Shown: positions 46,866 to 57,120 of the stretch, piece by piece
Layout: every line of letters begins with the position of its first letter
Position numbering within the stretch: the stretch's first letter is position 1
NCBI RefSeq assembly: GCF_021917145.1
Contig: NC_061067.1
Location: forward strand, 825,383 to 889,382
Source of the DNA: Hypomesus transpacificus
Lineage: Eukaryota > Chordata > Actinopteri > Osmeriformes > Osmeridae
Reading direction: 5' to 3'
Length of the DNA: 64,000 bases
Notes under the pieces: model-generated
Database searches by the model: none
Seen by the model: only the letters and a program-made list of their open reading frames with translations
What the model was told of the DNA's origin: nothing
Translations under genes and position numbers: made by a program

Positions 46866-49125
46866 CTAAGCATCTGTATTATTCAGTATAAAACATCACA
46901 TTCTTAATTTCTCCGACATTTCCCTCCCGATTATACTGAAACATACAGATGATAAAATGTGTTATTCCATAAACCACACCTACGCACAATCAATAACATC
47001 AAAAATATATCAAATCAAATCATAAAAATAAAAATGTGTAATATTCAATAAGACTATACAGCATTATAGTCTAGTAGTGTGAATGCTTGGACATAACTGG
47101 GAAACCCATGGTATTGTGATCTAAACCCCTCATCACTCAGCAGAGTGGTCCTCTGACGTCTGTTGCATTCGCCGACAGACCTGGACTTCATCTCAGATCT
47201 CCTTAACCACACAAAATCAAATAGAAACAAAGATTGCAACAAAGAAATCAATACAGAAATGATCAGGATGTAACAACACGCCAATATGGTCATCTCTAAA
47301 ACCATCAAACATTCAGTAGACTGTCAGTCAGGTTTTTCTAAGACAGGCCCTGATTGTGCTCTTCCTCTCCAGGTTAGGTGATAAGCATTTCTCTCCAAGT
47401 CAGGGAGTCATAAACCTCAGTTAACCAAACAAAAACCTGTTTAACCCTTAAGTCACCCCAGATTTTGTCTTCAAATGTACTCCCCCGGTCAAACTTATCT
47501 CCATTTTATAGATGGCAAAAGAAGCTCACCCTCCCCTGAAGGTGATCTCCTACAGAGCAGTCAGGACTTTAGACCAACAGACATTTCTCTCCAGCCTACT
47601 ACTAAGACACACATCCTGAAATCTCATTACATGTTCTCAATTTCTGTTTCTTTTCAAATTAATATCAATTTTCTGTAGTACAACCAAGTTTCTCAAAAAC
47701 TAAACATTAAGCTTCAATCCAACTCCTAAATAATACTTCATCAAGTCACATAAATGAAGTATTGTAGTATCACGGTCACAGTATTGTTATCTCCTCTTCC
47801 GACAGTCTATAACTGTTCTCAGAACATTCAAATTTCTGCCCTGGAACATAACACATCAACTGGAACATCTTTACGTAACTGGTAGAACGTATCGTGATAG
47901 GAGTGTTTGTACCTACATTATATTCCACAGAAAGGTTTCTAACTTATATCAAGATTAAAACTTCACTTCTGTATCTCTACCATTTGCATTGTTACCAATG
48001 AAACAGTTAAATCATTATATCCGTAGTCATAGCACCATTTAGTCCATACGTATTTCAACATACAAAACAGAACATCATTCCCAAGACAATTCCCATTATT
48101 ATCAAAGTCCAATTTGCTGAAACTGATGCCATGATTGTGTGCACGGTGATGGTGTAATCTTCTCATAGAAAATGTTGTCTAGTTACAACGGCAACCTCAA
48201 CACACTGTACTATCTATAGGCACAGCACAGAGTTTTCCTTAATTTGACGTCAATCAAAATGCATGCTTGACTCATGTGTACCATGCCATTTCCTCTGACA
48301 CTAGCCAGCAATTAACCTGTCCACCTAGGGTCATTTTCCAGGACTTAACATTTCAAATCGGTCACCACAATCCAGTCTCCTTAAATCAGGGACCTCTCAC
48401 TGGATTGAGACAGCATCTCTCTTCTGTCTGCGAATTTCAGAAGAAGTAGATTACACAGCAATTAAAATTACATTCTCACAGAGGTCAGTTGAAAGCAACT
48501 GACTCGTCGTTGGTCCATACCTAAGTATTTACAACATTTCGTTAGCTCAATAAAGTTCATGGATATCTTGTTCTCTCTCAAAGTATGCTAAAAACGTTTT
48601 TTTCTTAAAGTTTTTCATGAATAGTTTGCAAATCCGTATGCTGTGAACACTCTTTCGTTATCACTCCCTCCTGTTGAGACATGATTAATCTCATGGCTCA
48701 ATATTATAGCATAACAAAATAGATTCTTTAGTAACATAAGCTCTTCCTGTGAATTTACACAACCCTTTGTTATCACTCCCTCCTGTTGAGAGATGATTAA
48801 TCTCATAGCTCAACATTATAGCATAACAAAATAGATTCTTTAGTAACATAAGTTCTTCCTGTGAATTTACACAACCCATCATTATCACTCCCTCCTGTTG
48901 AGACATGATTAGTCTCATGGCTCAATATTATAGCATAACAAAATAGATTCTTTAGTAACATAAGTTCTTCCTGTGAATTTACACGACCCATCATTTTGGT
49001 GACACTTCTTGCATATTTCTCAAGATAGTGTCATTCACATTTCCTAATGGTAAGACATCTTGTATGGCTGCCTCTTTTGTTGCCACATCTGCTTTAGCAT
49101 TCCCAGAAAAGAAAATCAATGTCAT
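46866..49125 (-). pseudogene. Remnant of an older related retroelement
   Basis: At about 49010-49120 the minus strand encodes a typical RNase H C-terminus (FFSGNAKADVATKEAA). At 47308-47054 is an open frame with a hydrophobic anchor and charged tail (CYILIISVLISLLQSLFLF, then DFVWLRRSEMKSRS), resembling the end of an Env transmembrane subunit. Its last 40 nt match the end of the young element's pol frame. Only about 1.7 kb separates the two, so integrase and most of env are lost or decayed. No LTR was identified. The young element inserted at its edge. Confidence 0.6.
48641..48970 (-). repeat. Three 106-112-bp tandem repeats in the older retroelement
   Basis: Copies start at 48641, 48747 and 48859, plus a short fourth start at 48971. 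Each holds ccctcctgttgaga(c/g)atgatta(a/g)tctcat(g/a)gctcaa in shortened form. On the minus strand this is a weak hairpin followed by GGAGGGAGTGA. The unit is not a multiple of three and is not coding. Confidence 0.9.
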
Positions 49126-49319
49126 CAGTATGAACTTTTAGTAGACCAAACAAATTCTTCATAATCGCTTTCTTTTCTTGTAGATAGTCACTGAGGTTAA
49201 AACATTGCATCTTTTAACCATAGGGAACAGCGATGAGATGCTTTTGTATTGTTCAGTAACATAAAACTATTGTTACAACGTCGAAGCACACATTTTAATG
49301 ATCTCACCTGGTCTTCTCA

Positions 49320-49545
49320 CACGGACCAGAGAGCATACTGTCTGGTTGCATCACCGTGTGGTATGGGAGCTGCACTGACAGGGCAGAGTGCAAGGCCCTA
49401 CGTAGTGTGGTCAGGTCTGCTGAGTTCATCATTGGCAGGAAGCCGGACGAGTGCCAGACGAGTGCGAGTGGCGTAGGCAACAACACCCGTGGTATATTCC
49501 TCAACAACCCCACGAGCACGAGTAGTATATTGCTTTTATAAAACA
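49320..49545 (+). mobile_element. Fragment of a non-LTR retrotransposon reverse transcriptase C-terminus
   Basis: The translated stretch VWYGSCTDRAECKALRSVV followed by RSAEFIIG is typical of the 3' end of fish LINE-type reverse transcriptase frames (ITVWYGS...QRVVRTA). Only about 75 codons remain. Confidence 0.65.
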
Positions 49546-49835
49546 ATTTTATAGTCAACCAATTAACATCAAAATACAGCTATTGAATAAAAAAAATGTT
49601 TATTTTGCCATTGTTCCTCCGCAACCCAAAAATAGTTCCGGTGTCAACGTCAGAGCTATTAGCCCAAAAGCTAACGTTATGCTTACAAGATATAAAGGCA
49701 ATAACATTGTGTACGGTTGACAAACAGTAAATATAATTTTACAGTATGTTTGACAAGAAGATTTTCTAGCTAACCAGCCATGTCACTATCCCAAACTCAA
49801 TATCAAGATTTTCACGAACAAGGGATCGGCCATAC

Positions 49836-50259
49836 TAGAAGATGTTGGGGGTTTGTTTTAAGGAGATGCTGTTTGACAAGGACTAAGATGGGGGGCAAGG
49901 TCTGGAGTCCTTTTGCTTGACACCTTTGTGAAGGAGCTTTTACGACATCTGAGATCCTGTTGTTGTGTTTCAATCAGGGTTGATGTCGTAAACACGCACG
50001 CACTCTTAACACGCGCGCGTGCAGGTCTATGCAAGGAGCCAATGAAGAAGAGCAATGGAACATTTGCATGCCTTTGTCTTAACCAATGACTGTAAAGAGC
50101 GGTTCTGCTTAAATAGCTAGCTAGCGCAAAATGCTATCAGACAAACTTGTATCACAATGGCGTGTGATGTTTTTGTCTCCTTTTGGGCCGGCCGCAAGCA
50201 ATAAACGTTATTAAACTTGTTCACCGACTGACTGTGCAAAGCTTGATAGATTTCTGACA
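49836..50259 (+). mobile_element. Probable solo LTR, copy 1
   Basis: It shares with 52381-52750 the start ctagaagatgttggggg, a middle section (gccaatga, tgcatg, accaatgact), an AATAAA (caataaacg / taataaact) and the end tttctgaca. The end is CA and the better-preserved copy starts TG. It replaces the place where exons 1-2 of the third cystatin copy would be expected. Confidence 0.6.
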
Positions 50260-50307
50260 GAACATACGCGTTGTGTGGTATTTCACGTCACTTACCTTTT
50301 GTTTCTA

Positions 50308-50433
50308 GGTCTATGTTGGGGGAGATGAATATCTTCACCTGCTGGTGTCCCATATGCCTAAACCTGGAGTAAAACCGGTTCTGGAGCACCTGCAGGAGAA
50401 CAAAACCCTCCATGTTCCCATTGAGTCTTTCTG
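50308..50433 (+). pseudogene. Lone third exon of a third cystatin copy
   Basis: After the acceptor tttgtttctag the frame encodes 41 residues (VYVGGDEYLHLLVSHMP to HVPIESF, stop TGA), clearly a stefin exon 3. No exon 1 or 2 is found on the plus strand upstream, where a solo LTR begins only 49 bp away. It is a truncated copy unless distant exons exist. Confidence 0.8.
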
Positions 50434-50524
50434 ATTTAAAAGTTATCTTCGTCTTCTCGTAGAAGTGATCCCCCCTCCAGTGACTGGTGGTTTCAGTCTC
50501 TGCTACTTGATTCGTTACAATTTC

Positions 50525-51620
50525 TCATGCCAGCCTCATGCCAGCCTCATGCCAGCCTCATGCCAGCCTCATGCCAGCCTCATGCCAGCTTCAACCCATA
50601 AAGACCATTGGATAACACGATGATGGCTCTTTGCTTTACATTGGCAATTATGCATCGACACCGTAACAGTTTTCTGATCGTCGTGGGCAACAACTGAAAT
50701 GAGGCAGAGCTGGTCGGATGACAGAGGCCCGTCTGTCTGGACAGCAGCACCCTGCTGGTTCTGTCTCCAGTCCTGGTGCAGCCAACTGGATCTGCGTCTT
50801 GTCCCAGGAAACCAAAATAAGCAATCACTTAACCTTAGGAGGAGTGTAGTGGATACGGCACCTTTCACTGAACACCTGAGATGTTCAGGAGAAAAGTAAG
50901 GTGGGACATGTTAAAGTAAAGCAAATAAGAGACCATTGTGTGCATGTGTGCTCTTGGGGAAGAGATCATGTTAGAAATAGAATTTGTGTGTCTGTGTGTT
51001 TGGGAAAAGGAGTATGGAATGTGGCGACTTCCCTTTTCTTTTGAAAACCACCAGATTTAGGCTGAGTTGGCCATGAGCACATGACAGGTGTTCCACACGT
51101 GTAGATAGGTGTGCGTGTGAAAAGGAGTATGGAATGTCCACTCCCTTCAAAAACCACCAGTTCCAAGAATGGGCTGGCTACATACTGTACAACATCTGAA
51201 GAGAGACTGTCTTCTCTCTTCTTTCCCCACTAGGAGGTGGAACACGTCTATACGTTTAAATAGATTAAAGTAAAGCAAATAAGAGACCATTGTGTGCATG
51301 TGTGCTTTTGGGGAAGAGATCATGTTAGATATAGAATGTGTGTGTTTGAGAAAAGGAGTATGGAATGTGGCGACTTCCCTTTTCTTTTGAAAACCACCAG
51401 ATTTAGGCTGAGCAGATGACAGTGACTTCCTTAACCTCTTTCACTAGGAGTTACAATACGCGCAATACGTGTCTACGCGCACAAAAACGATGCGATTTAC
51501 TGACAAGAATGCAGGCCAAACCGTACAAGACCCAGCAGAGAACAGAAATGCCCTCTCGCCTTCAGACTTCTATCATTGAGACCTCTTCAACATTCAGCTC
51601 TGATTGCATCAGTTTTAACT
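50525..51620 (-). pseudogene. Inverted, broken copy of mix23 exons 4-5 and their introns
   Basis: Reverse complement of about 22810-23830. Exon 5 (about 50885-50835) still reads VFSERCRIHYTPPKVK plus stop. Exon 4 (about 51619-51562) has lost one base (gaggtctcaat for gaggtcgtcaat), which shifts the frame, and its donor has changed from gtgag to gcgag. Exons 1-3 are absent. A stretch of about 350 bp inside the intron copy is itself duplicated (51010-51080 against 51358-51415). Near 50525-50585 there are six copies of the 11-mer catgccagcct. Confidence 0.85.
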
Positions 51621-52380
51621 AGACGAGAGACAAAGAAAAGTCGGTTAAAAACTACCAGTCCCAAGAACAGTCTGGTTACATACAACAGCTTATTTTACCA
51701 CTAGGAGACTACTACGTTGTCAGATAAATTAAGGATGTACACTTTTATTCTGTATAAAATGATGCTGTGTGTCACAATCCCCAGTGACTGAACTTAGACC
51801 TGGACAAGGTAGGTGGTGAAAAAGGTGGTATTTATTGGTGATACAAAAATAACTGAAGAGGTATTGCCAGACGTGTAGACAGGTGAGTACGGGTGATGGG
51901 AGGCTGATGGTGGTGACGAACGTGCAGGTCGGGTGACACTGGTGGCCAGGCGGGAGTGAAGGGAATTCCAGGGTGAAGGTACCGAAAGCACGCAAGCACA
52001 ACGCACAAAAACACGCAAGCACAACGTACGAGTACGGCTAACGATCCGGCAGGCACTGGGTGTCAGGCCACAGCTTAAGTAGTGTTGTGATGATAATCAG
52101 GACCAGGTGTGTTTATGGCTGAAAAGGAACAGGTGAGAGCAGATTCGTTGCCCTGCAACCGGAACGGGGTACGTTCAGGAATGTAACACAAAACAAAGAA
52201 CTAACCAGACAGACAGGGAAAACAAGCGCAAGGGGATGGGGTCGTGATACTGTGCTCAGCATTCCATGTGTGACAGACAGAGAGAAGCCACCCCCAAGTG
52301 AACTCTAGGCTTACGTAAAAATACCGACCCTTATCTTGCTCCCCTGGAGGAAGGGTGAGCATTTGTTACTGACTTTGTGT

Positions 52381-52750
52381 TGCTAGAAGATGTTGGGGGG
52401 TTTGTTTGTTTAAAGGAGATACTGTTTGACAGGTCTAGATGGAGTCTGGTGACCATTAGCTGGTCACTTAGTGGGGGTAGAGACTTTGTAAGACTCCCAC
52501 ACACGCACACACACGCACTATCTATGCAAGGGAGTTAGCCAATGACAGAAGAGACATGGGACAGTTGCATGTCTGTGTATGGACCAATGACTATTGAGAA
52601 CTGTGTTGTATAAATGGTCTGGCATGGAGACTGGTCGACAGACAACTTTGTACCTCCATGACGACCTGTCTCCTTGCTTCATGAGCAAGTAATAAACTTC
52701 CTTGACTTCATCGAATCTGTGCATCACTTGATAAAGATTAATTTCTGACA
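52381..52750 (+). mobile_element. Probable solo LTR, copy 2
   Basis: It starts TGCTAGAAGATGTTGG and ends TTTCTGACA. A TATA-like gtataaatgg lies at about 52608 and AATAAA at 52691, spaced as in an LTR. It is a diverged relative of 49836-50259. Confidence 0.6.
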
Positions 52751-52782
52751 CACGTCAATGTGTACAAACATTAGAGATACAG

Positions 52783-53475
52783 TTACGTTTATGACTGCTT
52801 ACTGATTTTGACCTAAAGTGTTTGCTTGGTACTGAAAGAGTTGGATGCAATCGAGGGGTTTAAGATCTCATTAAACCTGACTTGCACAATAGGTTTGACC
52901 TTAACTCAAGATATGAAATATTTGTAATATTAGTCTACTCTGTGTTCTGACAATCTGAAGTCACTGAGAAAATCAGAATTTGGTTCATTCACTATGTAAG
53001 TTTACACAAGCATGGAATTGACTGTGGCAGGAAAGTGCATACAATTAACATACGGATCTTACATAAATAAAGGAGTAGAAAAATGTACGATCCTGGACGT
53101 GAATGAGGGTTTTTTATCATTACATTTGAAACAAAAAATCCAAGCACGTCCTTTAGTATCTTTTTTGTTTGTTTTTGGAACATTGGAACATGTCTGTGTC
53201 ACACGGAGGGTTGAAGTCCATGTTGGGGTAATTCAAGGCTCTTTCTGTCATTTCACCTTTGAGCCAATAGATGGCAGCAGTGTGTTACACTACCCAGATA
53301 GATCTCATGGTAAAGCGTGTTCCCACTTAAAAACTACTGTCCTTAAAGGGCCAGTATGCATGGTCATTGATGATGGTCAAACCTGCATTACTCTGGTCAG
53401 CTATTTATCTTGTGACGGCTCTGCAAACAGCTGTCAAACACACAGTCAGCTCAAGGTCTCAGTATCTCTCACTGA
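52783..53475 (+). repeat. Copy of the rhodanese downstream flank
   Basis: Matches 27355-27960 with indels (tacgtttatgactgcttact, ggagggttgaagtccatgtt, ccaatagatggcagcagtg). No rhodanese exon is included. The 187-codon frame seen here is not preserved in the other copy. Confidence 0.85.
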
Positions 53476-56400
53476 GGAGGAAGGTTGCTCTCTCACCTCT
53501 CTCCCCCAACCGTCTTTCCCCCATTCCTCTCTCCATTACATTTTATGTGGCTGCCCTCCATTGTCAGTAACCTAGACAGGTGCAACTGTCCATAAAAATA
53601 TGGCTGCCGTCTTTATACTGTTTAAGAACAGAGACGACTGGAGGTTAAGGTTTTTGGTGTGTCTGCGTGTGATTGATTTCAAGGACAATCTTGTACGCTT
53701 ACAGGGATGGTGGAGGTGTAGAGGGGAGTCAAGTGGCTAGACGAAAAAAACATGTTCAGGTAATATTTCACTATCCCCTCAGGGTTCAGAGTTGCTGCTA
53801 CAATAGTTGGCAGTGTAACATGACACACAGGAGGTCCAGTGCACTCCACAGTGTTCAGATTATATCTTGAGTGATTCAAGGTGATGGGTGGTTTGCTTTT
53901 GAATTGGTGTTTCTTTCTTTTACAGAAACCGTTTATACCAAAATAGTCATTCCTTTAGTTCTCAGTTCTGTTTCTGTCTCTCTCTTTCCTCCCACTCATT
54001 CAGCACTAATACGCAGCTCTGGACTGGCATAATAAATCACGCAAGAATGCGACAAAGAACTCCAAAAACTAATTACATGGTGCCAATCGCTTCCATTCAT
54101 CGGGGATTGAAGCATTGCGAATTTGCATGTAGTGGAATGTATAGGACAGATGGTGTGTGGCGTATGGAATAAACTTTTAATATGCACATGACTTAGATGT
54201 ATGTAAATTAGACATGGGATTAAAATGTTGAGCTCAGTGCACCCAGCACAACAGCATGCGTGAACTGAGATGAATTTTTACTTGTATTATTTGTATCCCT
54301 GATCACATTGGCAGACGCTCAGAATATTGTCACCACATATCCTATTAAATTTGGTGCCATATAGTCAATATGTATAATTAATTCCATCCCTGAACGAAGA
54401 CAGGCAGGCACCTTGCTGCTATACATTAGATGAAATTGATGTTTTTTCCTCAATGATGGTTCAGGTCAAAAATGCTTTAAACCTCAAGGGCGCAATGACA
54501 AGCGTACATTAGTCATAAGATCAACTTGACATACTGTAAAAGATGTGAATGCATGCAGGCGTGCCGGTTGACTAAGGAATGACGGTCTGGGTGAATTAAT
54601 CAGCTGCAACTGTATGAACCAGATTCATCTCCTCCCCCTTGCAACCCTGCATATGAAGATGTATTTAAAGGTTTGGAGTTTAGGGTGGGTCTTTATGAAA
54701 TATAAAATACCTGACAATAACTCAATCACAACTTGTCTTTTACATTGTCTTTACACGTGCAGACGTTATTTATCAGGTTTCAGCAAGTCTTCAGGCCTTA
54801 TAATGCCTGTGATTTCCAAAGATGACATATTTCTTAAACATTGGATAACAGGAAAAAACGTCTTCAACGCCCAAACGTTTCCTGGTATCTAAGGTATTAG
54901 CCTTTTGTTCTGAGAACAAATGAGGTGGCTGAATTCTGAATTCTCTGTTGCTATTTTCACGGATTCTTTCAGCTGAGGTTTTCAGTGGTCCGCAATGCAT
55001 GTGTGATATCTGAATAGCCTACATCAGGATTTATAACGATTCCATCTGAATTAACACGCAAAATATGTACGTCACTGAAATGTTGCGTTTGCAAATGTCC
55101 CGGGATGCCTCTGCAAATATATCAATTTTACTGACTGGCACGAAGCCGTATGCCTATTAAGATAAGCTATATAATTTTCAATTGAAATCAATGTAAATAT
55201 TGTATTTGCATGGCCCTGTATAAAAGGATAAATTGTATGATGTCATAGCATCTTTTAACCCAAAGTTGATTGGTTTGGGTTGATGGAGGCATATGCCAAA
55301 TGTAGCCATGTATTTCAATGGACGAATTGGCTTCTTCTTCCTTTTCTAAGCTCACAATACAGAACGATTAGTTGGTAAATCAGTCATTTTCAAAACCACC
55401 ATGCTAGCCACCGGTTAATAGTGAACTCTTGGGGTAATCTGCGCTTTCATTGGGGTTTGCTAGACAGCTCAAACAAAGTGACTGTTCCTTCCTGACATCC
55501 CGTGTGCGCGCCGCTGTTTTACGCGCAACAAGACCAGTAAAGAGAAAGTGAGCCACATGTCTTAAATTGAATAACTCAAGGTGAAGAAATCGGAGAAGGT
55601 TAATATATATTTTATTGAGGATTTATGAGTCTCAGACTCTGAGCTCTGGCTGTCTGCACGGAGATGGGCGCCCCTTCGATCCCGGTACCGTTGGAGAGGA
55701 TACAAACAGACCGGTCAACTTTTATCTTTCAACGGATAGATCACGCCATGGCATCTATTGTGTTCTCCTTTGTGAGAGTCTAAAAGGTATACTTTCCTTA
55801 TTTCCTTTTCCAATTATTAATTGATTCATTATATGACCTTGTCTTTTACATTTATTACAATATGTACATTACTCATTGATATCCTTGTGAGCAATTTCTG
55901 ACAATAATCATAGAATGAGTAATGTCATTTGTCACGCGTAATTCTGGTTAAGATATCAAGGACTGACCCCAATCTCACGAGCAATATCCCGTTTGCAATA
56001 TTATGAATTTGACAGAATTTGTTGTTGAAGGTTTTATTAAGTAAGGTTGTAAATTGAGACACTTTGACTGGAAGCATATTTTTCAGATGGAACATCAACA
56101 ATAACTGCACGTATTATAGATTATTTTGGTTATTTAGCTCGTATCATCTAGTTTACTCAGGATGATTCAACAGTCTGTTAAATGTTAACTTCCGATATTG
56201 TTTTTTTGTCATTAAAATGTTGTGTTTAGCGGTTGCATGTAAATGCACATTGACTTGGCGCTGCTTCAGTCCAGGTCTGTGTTTGGAGCCCTGTTCTGTG
56301 TGTACCGTGTAGGTTGTTTGTGGGAGGTGGGTGTTTGCTTTATGTTGGCGCCTTCAAAACAACCGGAGCCATTAAAGGGACAAACAAGCACTGCGCTGTT

Positions 56401-57120
56401 CCCAAGCACGTATGTGTGGAGAGACATATAGAGAGATGAGTCTAAGACGACACATTTTCACAAAAACACATACACTCACGTTTCCTAAGCTAAAACCAAC
56501 AAATATAAACGTAATTGCATCCAGTAACAGATTCATGCACAGTTAAGGGTACAGGTCTCCTCAGCACTGCCAAGCTGTCTGCCTGCGCTGAAACAGAGCG
56601 AGGGCACACACGCACAGACACCCTTTAATAGTTGTATTTCTCCTTGACCAGACAGAGTCCCATGCTGCACTCTCATTGACAGGGCTTAGGGGGTGGTTAT
56701 CATAACAGGGCAGCAAGTATGCCGCGAGTACACTGAGTCACTCAGTCTCTGCAGTCACACGGTCGTCGTCCCCCCACCACCACCACCACACACACACAAT
56801 GCATGGTTCTGTTACAGAGCAGCATAGCTGAGCAGAGAGGAGGAGAGTGCAGAGCCAGGAAACAGAGGGTTAGCTGTACACGTTAGAGAGACGGTTGGAT
56901 CCAGGAGGGGGTCCGGGCGTTGCCAGGTCAGCATGGCAAAGGGACAAGCAGCTTCGCAGAACAACAACATCAGTAGACGAGAGGGGAGCCGCTCTGAGTC
57001 GTGCTCACAGAAATGGGGGGGAAAAAGCCGCAGGCTGGGTCCCAATCTGAAAACGTGCTCTCTGCCTCCCAGCCAGCATGCTCCTGATGACTCCCATTTC
57101 CCTCCAGCCTCATCCCTCCA
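53476..57120. other. Long upstream region of drd3 without supported exons
   Basis: No coding exon is supported. A possible non-coding first exon lies at about 55630-55786: a TATA-like ttaatatatatttta at 55598 precedes it and a donor (aaaaggtatact) follows. Another candidate transcribed segment is 56800-56930 (GA-rich, ending ccaggtcag). Both are guesses about drd3 5' exons. Confidence 0.3.

Noticed and set aside
51735-52260. Possible LTR or DNA element with gtgtcacaatcc and gtcgtgatac ends
   Set aside because: The ends match only weakly and no target duplication is visible, so not annotated as an element.
53012-53575. 187-codon plus-strand frame
   Set aside because: Lies in a duplicated non-coding flank; the frame is not kept in the copy at 27.4-28 kb.
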